Source: Bacteroidales bacterium
Lineage (GTDB): Bacteria; Bacteroidota; Bacteroidia; Bacteroidales; UBA4417
Direction: 5' to 3'
NCBI GenBank assembly: GCA_016707705.1
Contig: JADJHD010000001.1
Location: 248,001 to 312,000, forward strand
Length of the DNA: 64,000 nucleotides
Shown: piece by piece, positions 53,082-61,779 of the stretch
How positions within the stretch are numbered: the stretch's first letter is position 1
Layout of the letters: the number at the start of each line of letters is the position of its first letter
Position numbers and translations under genes: made by a program
The notes under the pieces: model-generated
Told to the model about the DNA's origin: nothing
Databases searched by the model: none
Seen by the model: only the letters and a program-made list of their open reading frames with translations

Positions 53082-53873
53082 TCACTTAGATTCTTTCAAA
53101 AGATTTTTATTTATCAGGGCAGCCTGATCTGCATAAGCACCTTGAGGGAATTCAGAAATAAGAACCTTATAGGCTTCCAATGCACTTTCTATTCTCTCCT
53201 TCTTCTTTTCAGGAATACTATTGATGGCATATTTATATTTAGAATCCAGAAGAGAGTATAAAACTTTCTCCCTGTCCTTGGTATCAGGGTATTCTTTCAG
53301 CAGGTTGTTAAGTGCAAGGATTGAAGCCTTGTAATCATCCATCCTGTAGTAGAGCATTGCAATATCAAAGGCTTTTTTCTCCAGTTTAGCCCTCAGTTCA
53401 TCTATCAACTGATTGCACTGATCAAGGCGTTGACTTCCCGGATACTGATTGATAAACAATTGAAGTGAAGAAATGGCTGCCATTGTGTTGGTCTGATCCA
53501 GGCTTGGAACCGGAGAATCAAGGTAACTGCAATAAGCACCCATAAATGCACATTCCTCAGCAAACTGACTACTTGGGTAGCTGGAGGTAAAACTGTTGAA
53601 ATAATAGCCAGCAAGAATGTAATCCCTCTGCTTGTAATAGCAATTGGCATTGTAATAAGCTATTTTCTCAGCACGGTCAGTCCCCCTGAAGAAAACAATA
53701 ATCTGTTCAAACAGCTGCTGAGCCCTGTAATACTCACCCTTATCATAGTATTCAATTGCCTTTGAATACTTCAACTCATTATCTGATCCCTTGAGCAGTT
53801 TCTGGTACTTGCTGCAGGATGAAACCAGCAGGGCTGAGATTACCAGTACAAACAGAATAAGCCTTTTTACCAT
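53082..53873 (-). CDS. bamD: Outer membrane protein assembly factor BamD
   Basis: The 263-residue lipoprotein has a lipobox VSSCSK after the signal MVKRLILFVL and five TPR-like repeats (EYYDKGEYYRAQQLFEQI, YKQRDYILAGYYFNSF, YRMDDYKASILALNNLL and others). BamD is the essential lipoprotein of the complex that folds beta-barrels into the outer membrane. I start it at ATG 53873. The TACTTTTG box ends only 4 nt before this ATG, so if it is the promoter the mRNA is leaderless. It leads the bamD-omega-coaBC-porD-recN-fabI series. Confidence 0.93.
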   Translation of the reverse strand: MVKRLILFVLVISALLVSSCSKYQKLLKGSDNELKYSKAIEYYDKGEYYRAQQLFEQIIVFFRGTDRAEKIAYYNANCYYKQRDYILAGYYFNSFTSSYPSSQFAEECAFMGAYCSYLDSPVPSLDQTNTMAAISSLQLFINQYPGSQRLDQCNQLIDELRAKLEKKAFDIAMLYYRMDDYKASILALNNLLKEYPDTKDREKVLYSLLDSKYKYAINSIPEKKKERIESALEAYKVLISEFPQGAYADQAALINKNLLKESK

Positions 53874-53877
53874 GGTG

Positions 53878-53885
53878 CAAAAGTA
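53878..53885 (-). promoter_or_regulatory. bamD promoter -7 box TACTTTTG (leaderless transcript possible)
   Basis: A TAnnTTTG match on the minus strand ending 4 nt before the ATG at 53873. The predicted transcription start coincides with the start codon. Confidence 0.45.
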
Positions 53886-54055
53886 CAAATTACTTTGAAA
53901 TATTTAACGTTGTTGACTACAGCTTATTGTTACCACCCAAACACATTGACAGACTGACTATTAACTTGCATTTTTCATGTGTGGAAGAGTTGCTTAACTC
54001 CTTTATCGTTTATTGGATGGAATATGTTAATTCAATGTATCTCAGAGACTATACT

Positions 54056-55378
54056 CTATTTATTTCTCACCACTGCATAAGCTTTTAAGCATCGGTCTCT
54101 GGACATTGACAATTCTATCATGGGTTTGCAATATTTTGAGGAACCAAATTCAGGAATCCATCTGCGGATATATTCTGCTTTTGGATCAAACTTTTCAGCC
54201 TGGGAAACAGGATTAAAAATCCTGAAATACGGAGCTGCATCACATCCTGAACCTGAAGCCCATTGCCAGTTTCCATTATTTGAGGATAACTCAAAATCAA
54301 GAAGATGCCTTGCGAACCATGCCTCGCCCCAGCGCCAGTCGATGAGCAAATGCTTCACCAGGAAACTGGCTGTAATCATTCTTACCCTGTTATGCATGAA
54401 TCCGGTTTCACGAAGTTCACGCATACCGGCATCAACTATTGGAAACCCCGTTTCACCTTCGCACCACTTTCTGAAATCAGCTTCCTGATTCAACCAGTTG
54501 ATTCTGTCATAGGCAGGCTTGAAGGCATTGTGCTGAACGTTTGGGAAATGCCAGAGTATCTGCATGAAAAACTCCCTCCAGATTAATTCATTGAGCCAAA
54601 CCTCATTTAATCTCCTTGCCATTGAAACCAGAGATCGAATGCTGACAGTCCCGAAACGCAGATGCACACTAAGTCTGGTTGTTGCATCCAGAGCAGGAAG
54701 ATCGCGGGTATGATGATATTCTGCTATTTTTTTTTCATCTATCACCGGCAATTGAAGTTCATTGCAATTTTCAAATCCCAGATCAGAAGCCATGACAGCT
54801 TTTGTCTTCTTAAATTGAAGCAGTGCTGCTGAAAGTTTTTCCTTGCTTATAGTTTTGGAAACAACACTCTGCATGTTCAAAGCCTGTTTCCATTTATTGG
54901 AATAAGGAGTAAAAACGGTGTAAGGATTGCCAGAATTATTTAGTATTTCGCTTTTCTCAAAAATAACCTGATCCTTAAATGATTGGAATCCAATGCCCAG
55001 TTTATTAAGATATTCGCTTACAACTGCATCCCTTTCCAAGGCATAAGGTTCATAGTCATGATTTGTAAATACTGCATGAATTCGGAACCTGCTTGCCAAT
55101 TGCTCAAATACTTCCAGCGGTTTGCCAATAAGTAATTCAATTGCAGAGCCAGATTCTGCGAGCCTCGACTGAAGTTGTTCTATAACACCACAAATAAATC
55201 CAATTCGTCTGTCATCTTTCTCAAGAGAAGACAGAATTGCAGTATCGAAAATAAAAACAGGAAGAACCTTGAATCCTGATTCAAGTGCCTTATAAAGGGA
55301 TGTATTATCCTCAAGCCTTAAATCCCTTCGAAACCAATGAATTACTATTTCGGTATTATTTTGTTCCTCGACTTCCAT
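54056..55378 (-). CDS. phr: Deoxyribodipyrimidine photolyase
   Basis: The 440-residue enzyme starts with the photolyase alpha/beta domain (HWFRRDLRLEDNTSL). The FAD-binding helical domain carries LSVHLRFGTVSIRSLV, WREFFMQILWHFP, TGFPIVDAGMRELRETGFMHNRVRM, FLVKHLLIDWRWGEAWF and the NNGNWQWASGSGCDAAPYFRIFNP motif of class I CPD photolyases. It repairs UV dimers using blue light. It is a single gene with no clear promoter box. Confidence 0.96.
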   Translation of the reverse strand: MEVEEQNNTEIVIHWFRRDLRLEDNTSLYKALESGFKVLPVFIFDTAILSSLEKDDRRIGFICGVIEQLQSRLAESGSAIELLIGKPLEVFEQLASRFRIHAVFTNHDYEPYALERDAVVSEYLNKLGIGFQSFKDQVIFEKSEILNNSGNPYTVFTPYSNKWKQALNMQSVVSKTISKEKLSAALLQFKKTKAVMASDLGFENCNELQLPVIDEKKIAEYHHTRDLPALDATTRLSVHLRFGTVSIRSLVSMARRLNEVWLNELIWREFFMQILWHFPNVQHNAFKPAYDRINWLNQEADFRKWCEGETGFPIVDAGMRELRETGFMHNRVRMITASFLVKHLLIDWRWGEAWFARHLLDFELSSNNGNWQWASGSGCDAAPYFRIFNPVSQAEKFDPKAEYIRRWIPEFGSSKYCKPMIELSMSRDRCLKAYAVVRNK

Positions 55379-55653
55379 GAATGGGATTAGAGATTGGAAT
55401 AATTATTTGAATATCGTTATGGCAGCATTAGGTGATATAAACTAATCAAAGCCTTGAACTTTATTCAGAAGACAAATTTATACGCCTGGAAGATTTCTTT
55501 CTAAAAAAGAATGTTAAGGAATATTAAATCTTGGCAACTGACAAATTGCGACTGCCATTTTTCGTCAGTTCCTTATCTAAATTGGTGAGCTTAACTAACA
55601 ACATATGGTTGAAAATGTTTCAGATTCGGGATTGTGCCTAGTTAAGAAATATG
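55379..55653. other. Intergenic region, no gene recognised
   Basis: Between the divergent photolyase and alpha-oxoamine synthase genes. I see only a 7-bp inverted repeat, AACTGAC (55536-55542) with GTCAGTT (55564-55570). An in-frame ATG at 55605 would extend the downstream protein but lies upstream of its promoter. Confidence 0.45.
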
Positions 55654-55661
55654 TAGTTTTG
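55654..55661 (+). promoter_or_regulatory. Promoter with TTG-N19-TAGTTTTG (alpha-oxoamine synthase gene)
   Basis: TTG at 55632-55634 and TAGTTTTG at 55654-55661 are 19 nt apart, a full match to Bacteroidota spacing. It decides the downstream start, because the transcript would begin near 55668, after the ATG at 55605. Confidence 0.65.
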
Positions 55662-55703
55662 CAGCTCAAAACAGTTCGTTCGAAACCTTTAAAATCATCA
55701 AAC

Positions 55704-56954
55704 GTGGATCTTTTTGAGAAGAGAGTAAAAAATCTTGGCCCTTTGGGGATGTATGCCAAGGGAGCTGAAGGTTACTTCATGTTTCCAAAACTTGAGGGAG
55801 AGATTGGTAACAAAATGACATTCAGGGGTAAGGAACGCCTTATCTGGAGTTTAAATAACTATCTAGGTCTGGCAAATCACCCTGAAGTAAGGAAAGCCGA
55901 TGCGGAAGCCTCTGCAGAATGGGGTCTAGCCTATCCAATGGGAGCCAGAATGATGAGCGGACAGTCCAACTATCATGAGCAGCTTGAAAGAGAACTGGCT
56001 GCATATGTAAAGAAGGAAGCCGCCTATCTTTTCAATTTTGGTTATCAGGGAATGCTCTCAGTTATTGATGCGATGCTTGACCGGAATGATGTTGTTGTTT
56101 ATGATAGTGAGGCTCATGCATGCATTATCGATGGACTACGCCTTCATATGGGCAAACGCTTTGTATACCCGCACAATAATATCGACAACCTGAGAAAGGG
56201 ACTTGAAAGAGCTACCCGCCTTACGAATCAGACTGGTGGTGGAATTCTGGTAATCACTGAAGGTGTTTATGGAATGACCGGAGATTTGGGTAAGATTGAT
56301 GAAATCGTCAAACTGAAAAGTGAATTCAATTTCAGACTTCTTATTGACGATGCTCATGGTTTTGGAACAATGGGTCCAACCGGTGCCGGAACAGACGAGC
56401 ATTTTGGTGTTCAGGATCAAGTTGATATGTATTTCGGAACCTTTGCAAAGGCAATGGCTGGAATTGGTGGGTTTGTTGCCTGCAATAAGGAGATCATTGA
56501 ATTCCTCAAGTATAATATGAGAAGTCAGATTTTTGCGAAATCACTTCCAATGTCTATGGTTATAGGTGCTCTAAAAAGGATGGAACTTGTGCGTACACGC
56601 CCGGAACTGAGAGAGAACCTGTGGACTGTTGTTCATGCACTTCAGAAAGGCCTTGTTGATGCAGGTTTTGAAATCGGCCCTTCAGGTTCACCAGTAACGC
56701 CTGTGATGCTCAATGGCACAATTCCCGAAGCTACCAACATTACTGTTGATCTCAGGGAAAACTACAACATCTTCTGTTCCATCGTAACCTATCCCGTTGT
56801 ACCTAAAGGAGTTATTCTTATTCGTCTTATTCCGACCGCGGTTCATACTCTCGATGATGTTAAATACACCATTGAAGCGTTCAAGGAAGTCAGAAAGAAG
56901 CTCGATAATGGAGATTACGTTACAATGCAGATAGCTGATATTTCAAAATTATAA
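55704..56954 (+). CDS. PLP-dependent alpha-oxoamine synthase (KBL/SPT-like aminotransferase fold)
   Basis: From GTG 55704 the protein has 416 residues beginning VDLFEKRVKNLGPLG. The family motifs are WSLNNYLGLANHPEV, ESxxHACIIDG, DDAHGFGTMG (about 215-224) and the Schiff-base Lys249 in TFAKAMAGIGG. Such enzymes condense an amino acid with an acyl-CoA. In Bacteroidota likely roles are serine palmitoyltransferase for sphingolipids or cysteate acyltransferase for sulfonolipids, or 2-amino-3-ketobutyrate ligase; the sequence alone does not decide. A promoter box and correct spacing support the GTG start. A strong hairpin follows the stop codon. No other sphingolipid gene is adjacent. Confidence 0.88.
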   Translation: MDLFEKRVKNLGPLGMYAKGAEGYFMFPKLEGEIGNKMTFRGKERLIWSLNNYLGLANHPEVRKADAEASAEWGLAYPMGARMMSGQSNYHEQLERELAAYVKKEAAYLFNFGYQGMLSVIDAMLDRNDVVVYDSEAHACIIDGLRLHMGKRFVYPHNNIDNLRKGLERATRLTNQTGGGILVITEGVYGMTGDLGKIDEIVKLKSEFNFRLLIDDAHGFGTMGPTGAGTDEHFGVQDQVDMYFGTFAKAMAGIGGFVACNKEIIEFLKYNMRSQIFAKSLPMSMVIGALKRMELVRTRPELRENLWTVVHALQKGLVDAGFEIGPSGSPVTPVMLNGTIPEATNITVDLRENYNIFCSIVTYPVVPKGVILIRLIPTAVHTLDDVKYTIEAFKEVRKKLDNGDYVTMQIADISKL

Positions 56955-56960
56955 TTCAGA

Positions 56961-56996
56961 ATGGCCAGGTTAAGCAATAACCTGGCCATCTATTTT
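56961..56996 (+). terminator. Terminator after the alpha-oxoamine synthase gene
   Basis: ATGGCCAGGTTA (56961-56972) and TAACCTGGCCAT (56978-56989) form a perfect 12-bp stem with an AGCAA loop. The following T-tract is weak (CTATTTTC). Confidence 0.8.
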
Positions 56997-57092
56997 CAAC
57001 TTATTGGATTATTTACTACTGATATTCTTCATTGAAATTCTTAAATGACAGTGAAGTATTTTTCATAAAATGGATAGCATTAATTACTGCTT

Positions 57093-57902
57093 ATGGATAA
57101 GAAGCAATCTTCTATAATCATCATCCTGCACTCTACTGCCTACTATTTGCTTTCCTATATCCTGATTCTGATTTGCTTTCAGTTTATTACCGGATTAATG
57201 GCGATGTTCTTTGATATCCCATCCATAATTTACTACAACAAGATTGACTTCCTTGTAAATACTGATTCCTGGAACTTCGATAGCGTGAAGATGATATTTT
57301 CATCAGGAAGTGTTATAAGCTTAATACTAGGTTTAGCATGCCTGGTAGTTTTTCTTAAAGCAAGCTCATTGGAAGGAACCTTGAAATTATTGTTCTTCTG
57401 GGGATTCATTCATGGACTCAATATTTTTGTTGGCTCCATAGTTGTTGGTGCATTCATTTATGAAGGAATGGGTTATGTGTTTGCCTGGATGTACTTAACA
57501 GACACCATAAAGATGTTTCTCCTCTTCGCCGGACTGATCATCATGATTGGCTCAGGGACTTACCTGGTGAAGCCTATGCTCTTGTCAGCCAACTCATATT
57601 TCAGCAAAGGTCGTCCCGAAGACAGGGCCGCTTTCAAAGTTCAACAGTTTTTCTTCCCCTATCTGATTTCAACTGTCATCATTATTGTTCTCCGGTTACC
57701 GGTTACACTATATGAACTGCTTCTGCTAGTAACCCCGGGTTTAATACTTCTGCCTTTATTTTCGGGACTTCACAGGTTTACAATATTCTTTTTTGATGAT
57801 AACGAACGGAATATCCGCTTGAATTACAAGCTGATAATTATTGCAACTGCAATACTGATTGCATACAGAGTACTTATGTCCTTCGGATTGAGACTGGGAT
57901 AA
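57093..57902 (+). CDS. Multi-pass membrane protein of unknown function
   Basis: The 269-residue protein has about seven hydrophobic segments (roughly 10-38, 70-88, 95-120, 130-158, 185-207, 210-225 and 245-262) and no signal peptide. A hydrophilic loop near 165-180 reads SANSYFSKGRPEDRAAFK. I do not recognise a family, and no catalytic motif stands out. It follows the alpha-oxoamine synthase terminator and converges on the rhodanese gene with an 11-nt gap. Confidence 0.7.
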   Translation: MDKKQSSIIIILHSTAYYLLSYILILICFQFITGLMAMFFDIPSIIYYNKIDFLVNTDSWNFDSVKMIFSSGSVISLILGLACLVVFLKASSLEGTLKLLFFWGFIHGLNIFVGSIVVGAFIYEGMGYVFAWMYLTDTIKMFLLFAGLIIMIGSGTYLVKPMLLSANSYFSKGRPEDRAAFKVQQFFFPYLISTVIIIVLRLPVTLYELLLLVTPGLILLPLFSGLHRFTIFFFDDNERNIRLNYKLIIIATAILIAYRVLMSFGLRLG

Positions 57903-57913
57903 TCGAAATACTT

Positions 57914-58234
57914 TCAGAAAATAGGTAAAGACTGATCGAGATCATTTGCCCACTGGTAGATTCCACCTTCAAGAATCCACACATTCTTAATTTTGAGTTT
58001 TTCCCTGAGATATAAAAAGGGAGCTTCACTCTTTACTCCATAAAGGCAATATAAGATAACCGGATCCTGCCGGGATATCATGTCAGCCTTTTCAGGGAGG
58101 TCAATCTGGGGAATATTGATTGCACCCGGAATGTGGCATTCCTCGAACTTAATCGGATCACGGGTATCGATTACCTGCATGGGTTCACCCTTATCTATCA
58201 TAGCTTTTAGCTCGGCGGGTGTCAGGTATCTCAT
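57914..58234 (-). CDS. Rhodanese-like domain protein
   Basis: The 106-residue single-domain protein starts with LTPAELKAMIDKGEPMQVIDTRDP, then FEECHIPGAINIP, and has the active-site loop YCLYGVKSEAP with its cysteine. WILEGGIYQW follows. It probably transfers sulfur or binds a sulfur carrier. It has no signal peptide, so it is cytoplasmic. It has its own TATATTTG promoter box. Confidence 0.92.
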   Translation of the reverse strand: MRYLTPAELKAMIDKGEPMQVIDTRDPIKFEECHIPGAINIPQIDLPEKADMISRQDPVILYCLYGVKSEAPFLYLREKLKIKNVWILEGGIYQWANDLDQSLPIF

Positions 58235-58276
58235 AGGAAAGGAATGTCAGATTATTATCAGAAGGTATTATTTTGA

Positions 58277-58284
58277 CAAATATA
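58277..58284 (-). promoter_or_regulatory. Promoter -7 box TATATTTG (rhodanese gene)
   Basis: A TAnnTTTG match on the minus strand, 42 nt before the ATG at 58234. Confidence 0.5.
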
Positions 58285-58339
58285 TAAAAATGAAAGAATA
58301 GAATACTCGACAAGCAAAAATGGAATATTCCGGAGAGGG

Positions 58340-58370
58340 CAAAAAAAAAGGAGCACGAATGCTCCTTTTA
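58340..58370 (-). terminator. Terminator of the small lipoprotein gene
   Basis: AAAAGGAGCA-CGAA-TGCTCCTTTT, a 10-bp stem. On the minus strand a run of T follows. Confidence 0.88.
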
Positions 58371-58392
58371 ACTTTTAAGGATTAAATCCTTA

Positions 58393-58629
58393 TTACTTGA
58401 TGAGCTTCTTAGCTACGGAATCTTCATGAGCAGCTTTTGCAGCTGAATCAGCAGCAACTTTTGCAATTGAATCCATGGTAGCCTGCTGAGCAGCCTGAAC
58501 CTGAGCCAATGAATCTGCAAGGGCGGTGGAATCAGCTATCTCTTTAGCTCTTTTTTCTTCTGCGCTAGGGCCGCATGCTACAACAGCAACCATACCAGCA
58601 ACGAGTAATAATGCGAATAATTTTTTCAT
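58393..58629 (-). CDS. Small Ala-rich lipoprotein
   Basis: The 78-residue protein has a lipobox VAVVACGPS (Cys19). The mature part is almost entirely Ala, Asp, Ser, Lys and Glu with heptad-like spacing (ADSTALADSLAQVQAAQQA, then DSIAKVAADSAAKAAHEDS), suggesting a coiled coil. It resembles Lpp-like small envelope lipoproteins in style, but homology is not claimed. Its own promoter box and terminator make it a compact single-gene unit, and short genes of this kind are often highly expressed. Confidence 0.8.
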   Translation of the reverse strand: MKKLFALLLVAGMVAVVACGPSAEEKRAKEIADSTALADSLAQVQAAQQATMDSIAKVAADSAAKAAHEDSVAKKLIK

Positions 58630-58654
58630 GACGCGGTTTAATTAAAAAACGCTG

Positions 58655-58662
58655 CAAAAGTA
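58655..58662 (-). promoter_or_regulatory. Promoter -7 box TACTTTTG (small lipoprotein gene)
   Basis: A TAnnTTTG match on the minus strand, 25 nt before the ATG at 58629. Confidence 0.55.
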
Positions 58663-58897
58663 CTGCTAATTTTATTTATTTAACATCTGTTAGTAAAAAA
58701 AAACATTATATTTTTTTAACATTTTTATTAGTGATTGTATATCAGTATCTTACCGTGTTAATTGTTAATATCTTTTTGAGCATTTTTTCTACCAAGTTGG
58801 TGACTTTCTCTTCAAATACCAATAAAATCATCAGTATTTCATCGAAGAAATAATCAGGATACTGATAAATTCATCTTCTAAACTTTCAAATTAAATG

Positions 58898-58905
58898 TAA
58901 ATTTG
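58898..58905 (+). promoter_or_regulatory. rarA promoter -7 box TAAATTTG
   Basis: A TAnnTTTG match 20 nt before the TTG start at 58926. It supports that start, since no ATG lies between the box and the conserved domain. Confidence 0.5.
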
Positions 58906-58925
58906 TACAAATCTATTCTAAATAA

Positions 58926-59240
58926 TTGAACACACTGGAAACCAAGGACTCATATCATCCACCACTGGCTGAACTTCTTCGTCCGAAAGTTCTGGATGAA
59001 TATATAGGTCAGGAACACCTTGTTGGACAAGGTATGCCTTTCAGAAGGATGGTTGAAACCGGTAAATTGCATTCCATGATTTTCTGGGGACCCCCTGGAG
59101 TTGGAAAAACAACGCTTGCCCTCATCCTTGCCCAGTCTACCGGAAGAACCTTTTATACACTTAGCGCAATTAATTTGAAGGATATCAAGTTATTGACAAG
59201 GCTGCAAGGATCTTTCTGGACCCATTCTCTTCATCGATGA
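58926..59240 (+). pseudogene. rarA: Replication-associated recombination protein RarA, N-terminal part (frame disrupted)
   Basis: The first 83 or so residues match the AAA+ protein RarA/MgsA: PPLAELLRPKVLDEYIGQEH, then FWGPPGVGKTTLALILAQ (Walker A about 54-61) and FYTLSAIN. After this the family continuation (SGV-KDIREVI...) is lost: the sequence reads LKDIKLLTRLQGSFWTHSLHR and stops. The expected VIDKAAR and LSGPILFIDEIHRF are found in the other two frames immediately after. Several small deletions in about 45 bp (59170-59212) explain the break. Translation starts at TTG 58926. The rest of the gene is annotated next. Confidence 0.88.
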
Positions 59241-60210
59241 AATTCACCGTTTCAGCAAGTCACAGCAGGATTCACTGCTTGGTGCAGTTGAAAAGGGTAT
59301 AGTTATCCTAATAGGTGCAACAACCGAGAATCCTTCATTTGAAGTCATCTCTCCATTACTTTCCCGATGTCAGGTGTACATTTTAAAATCTCTGTCGGAG
59401 ACTGAAATGCAGAGAATAATCGACAGTGCATCAATGCATATGGCAGAAATCCTTGGCAAGGAGATTATCATCAGCGAATCGGAAGCATTAATCAGGATTT
59501 CAGGAGGAGATGCCAGGAAATTAATCAATGCTATTGAAATAGTTTCAGAGGCTATTGGAAATATTGAGGAGAAAATAGACATCAAGAATGAAAATACTCT
59601 TGCTATCATACAAAAGAACATTGCCATGTATGATAAGAAAGGTGAAATGCATTATGATGTCATATCAGCATTTATCAAATCAATGAGAGGCTCCGATCCC
59701 AATGCTACTGTTTATTGGCTGGCCAGAATGATAGCGGCTGGTGAAGATCCGCTGTTTATTGCCAGAAGGATGCTGATACTTGCCTCAGAGGATATTGGTA
59801 ATGCTAATCCCAATGCTCTACTTCTGGCGAATAGCTGTTTTGATGCAGTCAATAAGATCGGATTCCCGGAATGCAGGATTATTTTATCCCAAACAGCCGT
59901 TTACCTGGCAAACTCAGCAAAAAGCAATTCCACTTACATGGCAATTGAAGGCGCAATAGCCAGTCTTGAAAAAACCGGCGACCTTCCTGTCCCCCTGCAT
60001 TTACGGAATGCCCCTACCCGATTAATGAAATCCATCGGCTACGGCAAAGATTACCTTTATGCTCACAGCTTTGACAACAATTTTGTTGATATTGAATTTT
60101 TGCCTGATAAATTGAAAGGCACAAAATTCTATGAACCGGGAAAAAATCAAAGGGAAGCAGAAACCAGAGATTTCCTGAAAAAACGATGGAAAGACAAGTA
60201 TAATTATTGA
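59209..60210 (+). pseudogene. rarA: RarA, C-terminal part (continuation of the disrupted gene)
   Basis: From 59209 the open frame reads DLSGPILFIDEIHRFSKSQQDSLLGAVEKG (Walker B and sensor region), then IGATTENPSFEVISPLLSRCQVY, ISGGDARKLINAIE and the RarA tetramerisation domain with KKGEMHYDVISAFIKSMRGSDPN, IARRMLILASEDIGNANPNA and PTRLMKSIGYGKDY. No start codon fits near the beginning; the first usable one is GTG 59374, inside the ATPase domain. RarA acts at stalled replication forks. kdsA follows after 25 nt on the same strand. Confidence 0.9.
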
Positions 60211-60235
60211 TCTCACAAAGAACAGAACTATAAAC

Positions 60236-61051
60236 ATGATAAAAGAATATCTCCCGAATCTGAAGGATTATGGCAACGGACAGTTCTTCCTGATTGCCGG
60301 TCCCTGCGTTATTGAAGATGAAACCAGTCCATTCAAAATCGCGGAAACATTAGCAGAAACATGCTTCAGACACAAGATCCCGTTTATTTTTAAAGGTTCT
60401 TACAGGAAAGCAAATCGTTCGAAGAGTTCATCCTTTACAGGGATCGGAGATGAAAAAGCATTGAGGGTACTCGCTGAGATTGGAAAACAGTTTGGTATTC
60501 CGGTTATTACCGATATTCATACAGAAGATGAAGCTGAAATGGCTGCTGCCTATGCTGATCTACTTCAAATTCCGGCCTTCCTCTGCAGGCAAACGGAGTT
60601 GCTGGTAGCTGCAGCCCGCACAGGAAAAGTAATCAACATAAAGAAAGGACAATTTGCTTCGGCAGAAACAATGCAATTTGCTGTTGAGAAAGTTAAATCG
60701 GGCGGAAACAACAAAGTGATCCTTACTGAGAGGGGCAATTCTTTCGGTTACCAGGACCTGATTGTAGATTACAGGAATATCAATGAAATGCAGAAGAACC
60801 TGGTTCCTGTTGTGTTGGATGTCACCCATTCCCTTCAAATCCCAAATCAGGCTGCTGGTGTGACCGGAGGCAGACCTGACCTGATTCCATTAATTGCACG
60901 TGCCGGAATAGCTGCAGGAGCAGATGGACTCTTTATTGAAACCCACCCCAATCCAGAGATCGCAAAGTCAGATGGAGCAAATATGCTTCGTCTGGAGTTA
61001 ATGGACTCTCTACTAATGCAACTTACAAGGATAAGGGAGGCAATTCTTTAG
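60236..61051 (+). CDS. kdsA: 3-deoxy-8-phosphooctulonate synthase
   Basis: The 271-residue enzyme condenses phosphoenolpyruvate with arabinose 5-phosphate, the committing step of Kdo synthesis for lipopolysaccharide. Motifs: LIAGPCVIEDE, FKGSYRKANRSKSSSFTG, TDIHTEDEAE, QIPAFLCRQTELL, NIKKGQFAS, GGNNKVILTERGNSFGY, DVTHSLQIP and the final ETHPNPEIAKSDGANML. It lies 25 nt after rarA and converges on the next gene with a 5-nt gap. Confidence 0.97.
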   Translation: MIKEYLPNLKDYGNGQFFLIAGPCVIEDETSPFKIAETLAETCFRHKIPFIFKGSYRKANRSKSSSFTGIGDEKALRVLAEIGKQFGIPVITDIHTEDEAEMAAAYADLLQIPAFLCRQTELLVAAARTGKVINIKKGQFASAETMQFAVEKVKSGGNNKVILTERGNSFGYQDLIVDYRNINEMQKNLVPVVLDVTHSLQIPNQAAGVTGGRPDLIPLIARAGIAAGADGLFIETHPNPEIAKSDGANMLRLELMDSLLMQLTRIREAIL

Positions 61052-61056
61052 AAAGC

Positions 61057-61677
61057 TTATTTCACGTAAGCTGACATTCCCGGAATAATCCAGTCGACGA
61101 GCTGGCCGTAAATATGCTGGGCTATGAAAATAGCGCCAAATGCAATACTTATGGTAACCAGGATAAATCCAATTTTCTTCTCGAGTGTAATCTGGAAAAG
61201 CTCCTGCACTCCCCTCCAGTAAATATAGAGAGTGTAAGCTATAAAAACATAGATTCCCAAAGGGATCAGAATTCTCAATAAAGGATGAAGGTAAACCAGG
61301 AATGTTAAAACAAACAGTGGTGTAAATGTGTAGAGGACAAGCTTCAATGTGGGATTAAAGCCTGTTTCAATGCCTAACTTAGGCATAAAAAACGAAATCA
61401 GATAGGTGGCAATGAAAATAAGCAAATAGGGAATCAATACCCAGGACAACAGGTTAAATCCAAGCACATAAAAGAATTGCAATGAAAAACCCAGTACCGG
61501 TTTTATACTGAAAATCAGGCCTATGGTCCTGCCAACCGAGCTGAACAGGATGATCGGAAACGCATATCCCCACAAGAGTTCCTTATTGCCTTCCTCCTGC
61601 TCCCTGATAACTTTCCACTGCATGCTCGGAAGCAGACTAATCTTAACAACCCTGCTTATTACCTCCATCAATTTCAT
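61057..61677 (-). CDS. Yip1-family multi-pass membrane protein
   Basis: The 206-residue protein has a short cytoplasmic N-terminus (SRVVKISLLPSMQWKVIREQ) and five to six membrane segments. WGYAFPIILFSSVGRTIG and the pattern FNPTLKLVLYTFTPLFVLT are typical of Yip1/DUF1282-like proteins. The function of bacterial members is not established. It lies 102 nt downstream of the DUF4831 gene on the same strand. Confidence 0.75.
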   Translation of the reverse strand: MKLMEVISRVVKISLLPSMQWKVIREQEEGNKELLWGYAFPIILFSSVGRTIGLIFSIKPVLGFSLQFFYVLGFNLLSWVLIPYLLIFIATYLISFFMPKLGIETGFNPTLKLVLYTFTPLFVLTFLVYLHPLLRILIPLGIYVFIAYTLYIYWRGVQELFQITLEKKIGFILVTISIAFGAIFIAQHIYGQLVDWIIPGMSAYVK

Positions 61678-61779
61678 CGAAGAACCTTTTGTTGACTAAC
61701 CCTGATTAAAGACTGGTTTACTCAAACTCTTTATTCAACTATCAGAATCCGCAGATACCGGAACCAATTCTTCCGGATT

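Noticed and set aside
55605..55703. N-terminal extension of the alpha-oxoamine synthase
   Set aside because: A well-spaced promoter lies inside it, and the conserved family sequence starts at GTG 55704.
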